From positions 62,001-126,000 of the forward strand of contig CAYLSB010000001.1 of the NCBI GenBank assembly GCA_964386005.1: a DNA stretch of 64,000 nucleotides. The letters run 5' to 3'. This DNA comes from FEN-1350 sp964386005. GTDB taxonomy: Bacteria > Planctomycetota > Phycisphaerae > Sedimentisphaerales > Anaerohalosphaeraceae. Below the pieces are notes generated by a model. The model saw only the letters and a list, made by a program, of their open reading frames with translations. It searched no databases and was not told the origin of the DNA. A program made the position numbers and the translations under genes. Positions 46,373 through 56,154 of the stretch are shown here, one piece after another; the first letter of the stretch is position 1; every line of letters starts with the position of its first letter.

Positions 46373-48094
46373 ATGACAGAAACAAACTTGCCATCCCCGG
46401 CAAAACCCCTCCGCAAGCCGGGCAGTCAGATCATTGTGGACACGCTCGTCGAACAGGGCGTTGAAGTCATGTTCGGCTATCTGGGCGGCGTGGTCTTGCC
46501 GTTGTTCGACAAGCTCTATGACGCCCCCATCCGATTCATCATTCCCCGTCACGAGCAGGGCGGTTGCCACATGGCCGACGCGTACGCCCGTGCCACCGGC
46601 AAAGTCGGCGTCGTCGTCGCGACCTCCGGTCCCGGCGCCACGAACCTGACGACCGGACTGGCTACCGCAATGATGGACTCGATCCCGCTGGTCGCCATCA
46701 CCGGCCAGGTGCGCACCGAACTGATCGGCAATGACGCCTTTCAGGAGGCCGATACCACCGGCATCACCCGGCCGATCACCAAACACAATGTCATCGTCAA
46801 GGATCCCAACCTCCTGGCCCAGACGATCCGCGAGGCCTTCTTCATAGCATCCACCGGAAGGCCCGGCCCGGTCTTGGTCGATATCCCCGTGGATATGCAG
46901 GTCACCGAGATCGAGGTCAAATCCGCCGAGCCGGTCAATCTGCCCGGCTATAAGATTCGTCCGCGCGTCCACAATCGGCAAATCGCCCTGGCTGCCGAAG
47001 CCATCAACACCGCCCAGCGCCCGGTACTTTATGTCGGCGGAGGCATCATCATCGCCAACGCGGCCGCCGAATTGAGCGAGTTGGCTCATAAGGCCAATAT
47101 CCCCGTCACCATGACCCTGTTGGGTCTGGGCAGTATCGATCAGGGCAGCGAGCTATCCCTGGATATGCTCGGTATGCACGGATCGGCCTATGCCAATTAT
47201 GCCGTTCAGGAAAGCGATCTGCTCATCGCCATCGGCGCCAGGTTTGATGACCGCGTCACCGGAAAGCTCAAGACCTTCGCGTCCAAAGCAAAAATCATTC
47301 ATATCGATATCGATCCGGCCAGCATCGCCAAAAATCTGCCCGCGGATATCCCCGTCGTCGGCGATGCCAAAGAAACCCTGATCGAGCTTATCCGCGAGGT
47401 GCAGCCGCGCGACCGCAAAGAATGGTTCGACCGGATCGCCGAATGGAAGAAAAAATATCCCTTCCGCTATGACAAACGAGTCCATACGATCAAACCGCAG
47501 TACGTCATCGAAGAGATCCTTCGTCAGACTCACGGCGACGCGACCATCGTCACCGGCGTCGGTCAGCACCAGATGTGGACCGCCCAGTTCTATCGCTTCA
47601 AACGTCCGCGGCAGTTCATCACCTCCGGCGGACTCGGCACGATGGGCTTCGGTCTGCCCGCCGCCATCGGCGCCCAGGTAGCATTGCCGGGCCAAACCGT
47701 CATCGACATCGACGGCGACAGCAGTTTCAATATGACCATGGCCGAGTTGTGCACCGCGGTGCAGTATGAACTTCCCATTAAAGTCTGTATTATCAACAAT
47801 GGGTATATGGGCATGGTCCGTCAGTGGCAGCAGCTCTTCTACGGCAAGCGCTATTCCTGCAGCTCGCTGAAGAATCCCGACTTCGCCACGGTGGCACGGG
47901 CCTTCGGAGCCGTCGGCATGACCGTCACCGAGAAAAAAGAGGTTCCCGACGCGATCGCCAACATGCTCGCCGAAAAACAACCCTGCGTGGTGGACTTCCA
48001 CGTCGAACGCGAGGAGAACGTCTGGCCGATGGTGCCCGCCGGCAAGAGTCTGCATGAGATGCACGGGCTCGATATTTTCGAAAGCATGGCCTGA
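46373..48094 (+). CDS. ilvB: Acetolactate synthase large subunit
   Basis: 573-aa ThDP-dependent enzyme forming acetolactate/acetohydroxybutyrate in branched-chain amino acid synthesis. Start 46373 is set by AGGAG seven nt upstream and by standard length. Catalytic glutamate in the RHEQGG segment; FAD-linked middle domain; ThDP/Mg motif GDSSFNMT with NNGYMGMVRQWQ. It is in-frame with an upstream partial copy of its own N-terminus. First gene of ilvB-ilvN-ilvC. Confidence 0.95.
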   Translation: MTETNLPSPAKPLRKPGSQIIVDTLVEQGVEVMFGYLGGVVLPLFDKLYDAPIRFIIPRHEQGGCHMADAYARATGKVGVVVATSGPGATNLTTGLATAMMDSIPLVAITGQVRTELIGNDAFQEADTTGITRPITKHNVIVKDPNLLAQTIREAFFIASTGRPGPVLVDIPVDMQVTEIEVKSAEPVNLPGYKIRPRVHNRQIALAAEAINTAQRPVLYVGGGIIIANAAAELSELAHKANIPVTMTLLGLGSIDQGSELSLDMLGMHGSAYANYAVQESDLLIAIGARFDDRVTGKLKTFASKAKIIHIDIDPASIAKNLPADIPVVGDAKETLIELIREVQPRDRKEWFDRIAEWKKKYPFRYDKRVHTIKPQYVIEEILRQTHGDATIVTGVGQHQMWTAQFYRFKRPRQFITSGGLGTMGFGLPAAIGAQVALPGQTVIDIDGDSSFNMTMAELCTAVQYELPIKVCIINNGYMGMVRQWQQLFYGKRYSCSSLKNPDFATVARAFGAVGMTVTEKKEVPDAIANMLAEKQPCVVDFHVEREENVWPMVPAGKSLHEMHGLDIFESMA

Positions 48095-48131
48095 TCCCCC
48101 GCGGACGGCCTTGGAATACAGGAGACTTTCA

Positions 48132-48623
48132 ATGAAACACATACTCAGCGCACTGGTGCTCAACCGTCCCGGCGTTCTGGCCCACGTCGCCGGAATGTTC
48201 GCCGCACGGGCTTTCAACATCGACTCGCTTACGGTCGGTCGTACCGACGACGCCGAACTGAGCCGGATGACCATCGTCGTCATCGGCGACGATCGCGTCG
48301 TCGAACAGGTCCGCAAACAACTGGCCAAGATCGTCTCGGTCGTCAAGGTCCAGGACTTCGCCGGCCAGGATGTCGTCGCTCGCGACCTGATGCTGATCTC
48401 GGTGACCTCCCCGCCGGAAAAACGACCGGAAATTCTGGCTTTGATCGAGATGTTCAACGCAAAAGTTGTGGACATCGGCCCGAAATTTGTTATGGTAGAG
48501 GTTTGCGGTCCGGAAACGAAGATCGAGGCGTTTATCGATGCCGCCCGGCCGTATGGAATCCGGAATGTCGTGCGCACCGGTACCGTGGCCATGGCCCGGT
48601 ACAATCGTTCGCAGGCAGAATAA
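48132..48623 (+). CDS. ilvN: Acetolactate synthase small (regulatory) subunit
   Basis: 163 aa. The N-terminal ACT domain (SALVLNRPGVLAHVAGMF, RAFNIDSLTVG) binds the feedback effector valine; the C-terminal domain has the usual length. ATG 48132 follows AGGAG. 37 nt after ilvB. Confidence 0.94.
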   Translation: MKHILSALVLNRPGVLAHVAGMFAARAFNIDSLTVGRTDDAELSRMTIVVIGDDRVVEQVRKQLAKIVSVVKVQDFAGQDVVARDLMLISVTSPPEKRPEILALIEMFNAKVVDIGPKFVMVEVCGPETKIEAFIDAARPYGIRNVVRTGTVAMARYNRSQAE

Positions 48624-48650
48624 GAAACCTTTTGAATCTCGAGGATAACT

Positions 48651-49652
48651 ATGGCAACGATCTATTATGAAAAAGACGCGCCCCTGGACGCCCTTCGCGG
48701 CAAGAAAGTCGCCGTCGTCGGCTACGGCAGCCAGGGCCATGCCCACAGTCAGAATCTCCGCGACAGCGGCATCGAGGTCTCCGTCGCCGAACTGCCCAAT
48801 ACCCCCAATGACAAAATCGCACGCGAACACGGATTCGTCCCCACCGACATCAAGACCGCCATCGCCGGAGCCGCCCTGATCATCATCACCCTGCCCGACC
48901 AGGTTCAGGCCAAGGTGTATAAGGCCGAGATCGAACCGAACCTCAAGGCCGGCCAGACGCTGGGCTTTTGTCACGGCTTCAATATCCACTTCAAGTACAT
49001 CGTTCCGCCGAAAGACATCAACGTTGTTATGATCGCGCCCAAGGGTCCCGGCCATCTCGTCCGCAGTGAATTCGTCAAGGGCGGCGGCGTACCCTGCCTT
49101 GTGGCCGTCCAGCAGGATGCCGACGGCAAAGCCAAAGCGATCGCGCTGGCCTGGGGCAACGGCATCGGCGGCGCCCGCGCCGGCATCCTCGAAACCACCT
49201 ACAAGGAAGAAACCGAAACCGACCTCTTCGGCGAACAGGTCGTTCTCTGCGGCGGTTTGTCGGCGCTGATCAAGGCGGGATTCGAAACCCTCGTCGCCGC
49301 CGGATATCAGCCGGAAGTCGCCTACTTCGAATGTATGCACGAAGTCAAGCTCATCGTCGATCTGCTGTATCAGGGCGGCCTGAGCTATATGAGATACAGT
49401 ATCTCCGACACCGCCGAATACGGCGACCTTTCGCGGGGATCCCGCATCATCACCGAGCAGACCCGCGCCGAAATGAAAAAAATTCTCGGCGAAATCACTT
49501 CCGGCGCCTTCGCCAAGGAATGGGTCGCCGAATACCAGGGCGGACTCAAGAAATTCAACGAGCTGTACCAGAAAGACTACAACTGCCAGCTCGAACAGGT
49601 CGGCCGCAAACTTCGCAAAATGATGAAGTGGATCAACGCCAAGGAAATCTGA
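48651..49652 (+). CDS. ilvC: Ketol-acid reductoisomerase
   Basis: 333-aa class I enzyme converting acetolactate to dihydroxyisovalerate. NADP site GYGSQGHAHSQNLRDSG, and the metal-binding region ETTYKEETETDLFGEQ plus the GLSYMRYSISDTAEYG block. Completes the ilvBNC set; ilvD is not in the window. Confidence 0.97.
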   Translation: MATIYYEKDAPLDALRGKKVAVVGYGSQGHAHSQNLRDSGIEVSVAELPNTPNDKIAREHGFVPTDIKTAIAGAALIIITLPDQVQAKVYKAEIEPNLKAGQTLGFCHGFNIHFKYIVPPKDINVVMIAPKGPGHLVRSEFVKGGGVPCLVAVQQDADGKAKAIALAWGNGIGGARAGILETTYKEETETDLFGEQVVLCGGLSALIKAGFETLVAAGYQPEVAYFECMHEVKLIVDLLYQGGLSYMRYSISDTAEYGDLSRGSRIITEQTRAEMKKILGEITSGAFAKEWVAEYQGGLKKFNELYQKDYNCQLEQVGRKLRKMMKWINAKEI

Positions 49653-49745
49653 TCGCTCGCCGGATCCTGCGCGGAGGGACCCGATCCGTCGGGACCGAGA
49701 TTCGGACGCGAAAGCCGTACATATGAAAAACGAAAGGGCACCGCA

Positions 49746-50474
49746 GTGAAGACCAATGGATTATGGATGATCACGGCAATGGGACTTTGTCTGGCGGCGG
49801 GGTGCCAGACTTCGTACGACGCCGACAAGGACATCTTCGATCGTTTCTACCTGACCAACCTCCGGCATACGACCTCGTCCGACCTTCTGCCCGTGATCCA
49901 GAAACCGGACCGCGAGCTGCTCGGCCAGAATTCCAACGTCATCGCCTCGTTCGGCGACGACCATGACGGCCTGATGTCCTGGTTTAACATGGTCGTCTTC
50001 GATGACCAAAACCTCACCGCCGCCCGAAAGTATGCCTTCCTCATCGACGAGAAAACCCATTCGTTCTATATCATGAAGGCCCCGCAGAAACTCCGCATCG
50101 ATGCGCAGGCCGTCGTCGATCCGATGGTCCTGGCAGGGCCTTATGCCGATGACAACGCCCGGCGAATCGCCGTCCTCCAGTGGCTCGGCAAACAATTCGC
50201 CTCCGACAGCCGAAAGGTCGCCGGCTCCGGCCAGATCCTGTCGAACTCCGCCATGGTCGTCCGCCAGGCCCTGACCGGCATCCTGGACCTGATGACAGCC
50301 AATCCCGCTCAGGCCGCTGGATTGTCCGAATACGATGGCGTCAAATTCGATCACATGAATCTCGGCCCCGGCCATATCCGAATGCTCATCGAGGATGACA
50401 TTGTCAAACTCAAGATCAAAGCCGGCAAAGATTCCGCCGGTTTTCAAACGCAGCCCGATGTCATTAATATGTAA
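49746..50474 (+). CDS. Lipoprotein of unknown function
   Basis: 242 aa, GTG start at 49746. Lipobox LAAGC (Cys20). The body has no recognised domain; a stretch SWFNMVVFDDQNLTAARKYAFLIDE suggests a mixed alpha/beta fold. Two tandem terminators follow. It may share the ilv transcript (93 nt after ilvC) but has no evident link to it. Confidence 0.75.
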   Translation: MKTNGLWMITAMGLCLAAGCQTSYDADKDIFDRFYLTNLRHTTSSDLLPVIQKPDRELLGQNSNVIASFGDDHDGLMSWFNMVVFDDQNLTAARKYAFLIDEKTHSFYIMKAPQKLRIDAQAVVDPMVLAGPYADDNARRIAVLQWLGKQFASDSRKVAGSGQILSNSAMVVRQALTGILDLMTANPAQAAGLSEYDGVKFDHMNLGPGHIRMLIEDDIVKLKIKAGKDSAGFQTQPDVINM

Positions 50475-50502
50475 TCGCAGGGATAACGGAGGTAAACATC
50501 AG

Positions 50503-50530
50503 AGGGCGGATTTCTCAACCCGCCCTTTTT
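50503..50530 (+). terminator. Intrinsic terminator 1
   Basis: AGGGCGG (50503-50509) with CCGCCCT (50520-50526), then TTTTT. First of two tandem hairpins ending the ilv/lipoprotein transcript. Confidence 0.85.
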
Positions 50531-50580
50531 CGTTGCGCCCAAGACGAATGCCGGGGGGATTGGATGGAAGAAAAAATGAA

Positions 50581-50606
50581 AGGCGGGCATCGGAACCCGC
50601 CTTTTT
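50581..50606 (+). terminator. Intrinsic terminator 2
   Basis: AGGCGGG (50581-50587) with CCCGCCT (50596-50602), an 8-nt loop and TTTTT. Second of the tandem pair. Confidence 0.85.
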
Positions 50607-50693
50607 GCTTGCATCAAAGAAGGAAATCGCGACCCGAGGATATGGAATGTCTTCTTTTGCTATCCTCGAAATCCTCTATTCGAAATCCTGAAA

Positions 50694-51962
50694 TTACTTC
50701 GTTTCCCCTTCGGCGCTCTTGGGCGGGATCGTTACCGTCTTCGGAGCCGAGCCGGGCGCCGCGCCCATCGTCGGGGGTTCCTCGACCTTGAACTCTTCGA
50801 GCTTTTCGATCTTGGCCGCTTCGCGCATCTTCGTGCGATACGTGTTCCAGAATTCCTGACGCTTCCTGTTCTTCTGGTTGGCGACGATCATCTCTTTGAC
50901 CTCGTCAAACTTCCGGGTCTCCGCCTCCTTGCGACCGGTCACCTTGATGATGTGATATCCGAACTGCGTCTCCACGATCTCGCTGATATCGCCGATCTTC
51001 ATCGCAAAGGCCGCGCTGGAAAATTCCGGCACCATCTGCTCTTTGGGGAAATAACCCAAATCGCCCCCGCGTTCTTTCGACGGACACGTCGAATGCTCCT
51101 TGGCCAGCGCCGCGAAATCGCCGCCCGCCTTGACCAGCTTGAGCACTTCGTCGGCCTTGGCCTTCGCCGCCGCCTTGGCCGTATCGTCCATATCCTTGCT
51201 GCCCAGCAGGATATGGCTGGCCTGGACCTGTTCCGGCTGACTGAACTGAGGGAGGTTGTCGTCATAAAACTTCTTGGCCTCCTCGTCGGTTACGGTCTTT
51301 TCCGCGTCGCTCATCTCCATTTCCAACAGCTTATCCAGACCCATGCTCAGCCGGATCTCCTTGCGGAATTCGTCCATGTTCACGCTGATCGCGGCCATTT
51401 CGCCTTCCAATTCCTTGATGGTCTTGCCGCGCCCCTTGGCGATCTCCTCCAAACGCACATCGATCTGCTCGTCCGTCGTCTGGATCTTCTTGGCTTTGAT
51501 CTGCTGTTCGGCCAATTCCTTATCAATCAGCATTTCCGCCCCCTGCGCACGCAGTCGTTGCTTCATGTTCTCCAGGGCTGACGGGGGTAACTGGGCTCCC
51601 ATGGGTCCCAGTTGCGCAAGCTGCATCTTGGCCCGCTGTTCGACGACCTTCTCCAGCGCCATTCGTCGAATCTCAATGCCGTTGACCCGGGCGATTACGG
51701 TATCCTTGATCGGTTCGGCCGGCTTGACGGTTTCCGCAGGCCTGGGCGTCGGAATCACGGGCCTGGGTGCCTCGGCGGGTACGGCGGGTTTGGACGTTTC
51801 GACCGGTTGGATCTCGGCGGGTTTGGCGACGACCGGAGCGACCGGCTGGGGCTTGACCGCCTCTTCGGTTTTCTTTTTCGAAGCGTCGCTTCGGCCCATT
51901 CCAAACACGCAGGCCGCCGAAAACGCGATGACCATGAACGATAACCGCAGGACTGTCTTCAT
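50694..51962 (-). CDS. SurA/PrsA-like parvulin peptidyl-prolyl isomerase
   Basis: 422-aa exported folding catalyst. Signal peptide to about residue 27; a Pro/Val/Lys-rich linker (about 40-95); SurA_N-like helical chaperone part; then a parvulin domain (QASHILLGSKD, DFAALAKEHSTCPSKERGGDLGYFPKEQMVPEF, SEIVETQFGYHIIKVTGRK). Start 51962 follows AAAGGAA. Faces the ABC pair divergently. Confidence 0.92.
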   Translation of the reverse strand: MKTVLRLSFMVIAFSAACVFGMGRSDASKKKTEEAVKPQPVAPVVAKPAEIQPVETSKPAVPAEAPRPVIPTPRPAETVKPAEPIKDTVIARVNGIEIRRMALEKVVEQRAKMQLAQLGPMGAQLPPSALENMKQRLRAQGAEMLIDKELAEQQIKAKKIQTTDEQIDVRLEEIAKGRGKTIKELEGEMAAISVNMDEFRKEIRLSMGLDKLLEMEMSDAEKTVTDEEAKKFYDDNLPQFSQPEQVQASHILLGSKDMDDTAKAAAKAKADEVLKLVKAGGDFAALAKEHSTCPSKERGGDLGYFPKEQMVPEFSSAAFAMKIGDISEIVETQFGYHIIKVTGRKEAETRKFDEVKEMIVANQKNRKRQEFWNTYRTKMREAAKIEKLEEFKVEEPPTMGAAPGSAPKTVTIPPKSAEGETK

Positions 51963-52180
51963 CGAAATTCCTTTCATCGGATTCTGGATTCTTATTTTGA
52001 ACACAAAAAGTCGATTATACCAAAAGGTTTGGATGCAAGTCAAATACAATTCACGACCGCTACGAACAAAAAACGTTCCGATTTCCATTCCATACGGGTT
52101 TTTGTTTGTCCCCGGCCGCGCGCGTGATATGATACGTCGATACGTTGGACAAAAACCTGTTCCATCATCAGGAAATCGCC

Positions 52181-52867
52181 ATGCTGCTTGAAGTGCGGAA
52201 TGTCAGCAAAAGTTTTCAAACCCCCGGCGGTATTCCGCGGGATGTCCTGCGGAATGTCAATCTGTCGGTCGATGCCGGCGGTCGGCTCGCCGTCGTCGGC
52301 CCTTCCGGCAGCGGCAAAAGCACCCTGCTCAATCTCATCGGAGCCCTCGACCGTCCCGACCGCGGTGCCATCTGGATCGAGGATCGTTCGCTAACCGATC
52401 TCGATGATTCCGAACTGGCGCGCCTTCGCAACCGCAAAATCGGATTTGTCTTCCAATTGCATCATCTTTTGCCACAATGTACTGTTCTGGAAAATGTCCT
52501 GATCCCCGCCCTGGCCGACGGCCCTTCCCCCGCCGACGCCGTCCACCGGGCCCGCGAACTTCTCCACACCGTCGGCCTGGCGGAGTACGAAGACCACAGG
52601 CCCGGCCAGCTCAGCGGCGGCCAGCGCCAGCGCGTCGCCGTCGTCCGCGCCCTGATCAACGAGCCGAAAATCCTGCTGGCCGACGAACCCACCGGATCGC
52701 TCGACGCCGCCACCGCCGACCAGCTCGCCGATCTGCTCGTTCAGGTGGGCCGCGACGAAAACCTTGCGATGATCGTCGCAACCCACTCGAAACGTCTCGC
52801 CGAACGAATGGAAAAAATCTACCGCCTCGATAACGGCGCTCTTACGGATATCACAGACCTTCCATGA
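52181..52867 (+). CDS. LolD/MacB-type ABC transporter ATP-binding protein
   Basis: 228-aa ATPase. Walker A GPSGSGKST, signature LSGGQRQR, Walker B ILLADEPTGSLD (the SLD form typical of the LolD/MacB/FtsE group). ATG 52181 follows AGGAAATC; the longer reading from 52145 is not supported. It overlaps the FtsX-like permease by 4 nt. Confidence 0.92.
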   Translation: MLLEVRNVSKSFQTPGGIPRDVLRNVNLSVDAGGRLAVVGPSGSGKSTLLNLIGALDRPDRGAIWIEDRSLTDLDDSELARLRNRKIGFVFQLHHLLPQCTVLENVLIPALADGPSPADAVHRARELLHTVGLAEYEDHRPGQLSGGQRQRVAVVRALINEPKILLADEPTGSLDAATADQLADLLVQVGRDENLAMIVATHSKRLAERMEKIYRLDNGALTDITDLP

Positions 52868-55800
52868 ACCTGATCCGCCTGATCCATCGCAACCTCGCCT
52901 TCTATCGCCGTACCGGCCTCGGCGTTTTGCTCGCCGCCGCTCTCGGCGCCGCGGTTCTTACGGGCGCCCTGTTCGTCGGCGACAGCGTCCGATACAGTCT
53001 GGCCCGACGTGCCGAGCTGCGCCTTGGCCGTATCCAATACGCCCTCATTGGCGGCGACCGTTTCGTCCGTCGACAACTGGCGGACGATCTGTCCGCCCGT
53101 ATCGCTTCGCCCGTCGCTCCCGCGATTATCCTCTCCGCGGCCGTCGTCAATCCCGACACCGATCAGCGCGTCAATCAGGTCCAGGTCATCGGCATCGACG
53201 ACCGCTTCTTCGCCCTTGGCCCTCCATCGGCTCATCCTCTCGGCCTTTCCGCCGATCAGTCCATCGCCGGCGCCGCGCTGGCCCGCCGACTCAACATCAA
53301 ACCCGGCGCCGATCTCGTCGTCCGCGCCGCCAAACCCGGCTTGCTCCCGCGCGATGTCGCGCTATCCGGCGACGAAGACGCTTCCATCGCCTTCCGCATT
53401 CCCGTTGCCAAGATCGCCGATGACGATCGGTTCGGCGGTTTCAATCTCTTCGCCAATCAGACTCCGCCGATGAACCTCTTTGTCCCGCTGAATCTCCTGG
53501 CCGAAACAATCGAACGTCCCGATTCCGTCAATGTTCTGCTCATCGCCGCCGGATTTCCCGCCGACCAACTCCGCACGGCCCTGAATCAATCCGTTCGTCC
53601 GGAAGATCTCGGTCTTGATCTTCGCACCCTGCCCTCGCAATCGATCGAGCTTCGCAGCCGCCGCGTCTTTCTCGAACCGGCTCTTTCCGCCGCCGCCCTC
53701 AAGACCGGTCGCGATCCCGCCGCCGTGTTCACCTACTTCGTCAACGACATCCGACTCGGCGACCGGGCGACGCCCTATTCGATCGTCTCGGCCGTTGCGC
53801 CCGTCGCGCCTTTTGCCGATGTGTTGCCTGCTGATTTTCCCGCCGACGGCATTGTCGTCAACCAGTGGCTCGCCGACGATCTTTCCGCCAACGTCGGCGA
53901 TTCGATCACGCTCCGATATTTTCTCGTCGATGAATCCCGCCGCTTGGTCGAAACCGAATCGCAATTCAAGATTGCCAAAATCATCCCCATCGACAATCCC
54001 GCCATTACTCGCGACCTCATGCCCGATTTCCCCGGCCTGGCCGACGTCGAAAACTGCCGCGAGTGGAAACCGGGCATCCCGATCCAACTCGACCGCATCC
54101 GCGAAAAGGATGAAAAATACTGGGACGATTTCCGAGGAACGCCCAAGGCGATTCTTCCGCTTTCCGTCGGGCAGAAAATCTGGCAAAACCGCTTCGGCGA
54201 TCTCACCGCCGTCCGCTGGCCCGCCGTTGACAACACGCCCGAACAGATCGCCGCCGAGATTCTTTCCAGCGTCGATCCCGCCGATGCCGGACTGACCATC
54301 CAGCCCATCCGCCGGATGGCCGACCGCGCCAAATCCGGCAGCTCCGATTTCGCGGGGCTCTTTCTCGGCCTGAGTTTCTTCCTCATCGCTTCGGCGATCA
54401 TCCTCATCGCCCTGATCTTTTCGCTCGGTCTTCAGCAGCGGTTCGCCGAAGCCGGAATCCTGCTGTCCATCGGCTGGCCCGCCAAAAAAGTCCGCCGTGT
54501 TTTTCTCGCTGAAGCGGCCGTTCTCGCGATCGGAGGCGCCTTGCTGGGTGTCATCGCGGCGCTGGGCTACACCTTCCTGATGATCCGCGCCTTGGAAACC
54601 ATCTGGTCCGGCGCCGTCGCCGGCAGTTCGCTGTGGTTTCATGCGACCCTTCGTTCTCTATTTCTTGGCTCCGGAATTTCGTCTATGGTTTCCCTGGCCT
54701 CGATCGTGCTGACCCTTCGGAAACCCCTGCGTCGTCCCGCCCGCGAATTGCTCGCCGGTTCATTTGAGATTGTCTCGTCAGGTTCTCGACCCGGCCGGAT
54801 AGCCGCCTGGATCGGCGGAGGATGCGCCATCGTCGGAATTCTGTCGCTGATCGTCGGACTGGCCAATCCCAATCCCGGCCTGTTCTTCGCTACCGGCTCG
54901 CTCCTGCTGATCGCCGCCCTGGCCCTGGCCAATCGATGGCTGGCCTGGACGCACGATAAACACGTCTTTCTGTCTCGACTTTCTCAATTGGCTCGCCGCA
55001 ACGCCACCCGCCGCAAAATCCGCTCGCTGGCCGTCATGATCCTGTTGGCCGTCGGTGTCTTTCTCGTCGTCGCCGTCGGGGCCAACCGAAAAAATCCGCT
55101 GGCTTCCGCGCGCCAGCGCTCCAGCGGTACCGGCGGCTTTGCCCTCTTCGCCCAATCGACAATCGACCTGACCCGCAATCCAGCGACCGCCGAGGGTATC
55201 GCCTTCTATAATCTCGACGCCGCCGCGATGAAAGATGTCGCCATCGTCCCAATGCGCGTCCGCGAAGGCGACGATGCAAGCTGCCTCAACCTCAACCGTG
55301 CCCAGCAACCGCGAATCTGCGGGGTCGATCCGAAACGATTTAAAGACCTCGTCAAGGAAGAACATCCGGGTCCCTTCCGTTTCAAAAAACAAGGGGCTTC
55401 GTGGTTCGCTCTCGAACAAAATCTCCCTGGAAATTCGATCCCCGCCGTCGGCGACTATGCCACCGTCTATTGGGCCCTTGGAAAACGCATGGGCGATGAA
55501 ATGGAGTTAACCGATGACAATGGAAAGATTTTCCGGCTTCGAATCGTCGGCATGCTGCAAAACTCGATCCTGCAGGGCGGCCTGATTATTTCCGAGACCG
55601 ACTTCATCCGCCGCTTTCCCTCGATCGGGGGATATAAAACGTTCCTCATTGACGCGCCAACCGACCGTCAAGCCATCGTCTCCGATGCCATGGCGCGCGG
55701 CCTCCGCGACTACGGCCTGGAAATCCAGCCCGCCGCCGATCGTCTGGCGATGTTTGCCGCCGTCGAAAACACCTATCTGTCGATCTTTGCTCTGCTGGGC

Positions 55801-56151
55801 GGAATGGGCCTGATCGTCGGCACCATCGGTCTGGCCTTCGTCCTTCGCGTCAATGTCCTCCAGCGGGCGGGCGAGCTGGCCATGATGCGGGCCGTGGGCT
55901 TTAGCCGTTCCCGTTTGCACGCATTGCTGATCCGTGAACATTTCCTGTTGGTCATCCTCGGGGTCGTGATCGGCGCGGTCTGTGGTTTCGTCGCCGTGCT
56001 CCCGGCCGTGATGACCGCCGGAAATCAGATTCCCGCCGGCATGCTCATCGCGCTGATCGTCGCCATCGCCGTATGCGGCCTGCTGTGCGTCCGCGCCGCC
56101 GCAAGCGCGGCCCTCCGCGGCGATCTCATCGACGCCCTGCGAAATGAATAA
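52864..56151 (+). CDS. FtsX/MacB-type ABC permease
   Basis: 1095-aa permease. One membrane helix near the N-terminus is followed by a large periplasmic domain, then two FtsX-like membrane blocks (about 500-720 and 970-1090). This is an internally duplicated fusion rather than the usual 400-aa subunit, with a further periplasmic domain between the blocks. With the ATPase it probably works by mechanotransmission on a periplasmic or outer-membrane partner, in lipoprotein release or efflux. No partner protein is seen. Confidence 0.9.
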   Translation: MNLIRLIHRNLAFYRRTGLGVLLAAALGAAVLTGALFVGDSVRYSLARRAELRLGRIQYALIGGDRFVRRQLADDLSARIASPVAPAIILSAAVVNPDTDQRVNQVQVIGIDDRFFALGPPSAHPLGLSADQSIAGAALARRLNIKPGADLVVRAAKPGLLPRDVALSGDEDASIAFRIPVAKIADDDRFGGFNLFANQTPPMNLFVPLNLLAETIERPDSVNVLLIAAGFPADQLRTALNQSVRPEDLGLDLRTLPSQSIELRSRRVFLEPALSAAALKTGRDPAAVFTYFVNDIRLGDRATPYSIVSAVAPVAPFADVLPADFPADGIVVNQWLADDLSANVGDSITLRYFLVDESRRLVETESQFKIAKIIPIDNPAITRDLMPDFPGLADVENCREWKPGIPIQLDRIREKDEKYWDDFRGTPKAILPLSVGQKIWQNRFGDLTAVRWPAVDNTPEQIAAEILSSVDPADAGLTIQPIRRMADRAKSGSSDFAGLFLGLSFFLIASAIILIALIFSLGLQQRFAEAGILLSIGWPAKKVRRVFLAEAAVLAIGGALLGVIAALGYTFLMIRALETIWSGAVAGSSLWFHATLRSLFLGSGISSMVSLASIVLTLRKPLRRPARELLAGSFEIVSSGSRPGRIAAWIGGGCAIVGILSLIVGLANPNPGLFFATGSLLLIAALALANRWLAWTHDKHVFLSRLSQLARRNATRRKIRSLAVMILLAVGVFLVVAVGANRKNPLASARQRSSGTGGFALFAQSTIDLTRNPATAEGIAFYNLDAAAMKDVAIVPMRVREGDDASCLNLNRAQQPRICGVDPKRFKDLVKEEHPGPFRFKKQGASWFALEQNLPGNSIPAVGDYATVYWALGKRMGDEMELTDDNGKIFRLRIVGMLQNSILQGGLIISETDFIRRFPSIGGYKTFLIDAPTDRQAIVSDAMARGLRDYGLEIQPAADRLAMFAAVENTYLSIFALLGGMGLIVGTIGLAFVLRVNVLQRAGELAMMRAVGFSRSRLHALLIREHFLLVILGVVIGAVCGFVAVLPAVMTAGNQIPAGMLIALIVAIAVCGLLCVRAAASAALRGDLIDALRNE

Positions 56152-56154
56152 CGA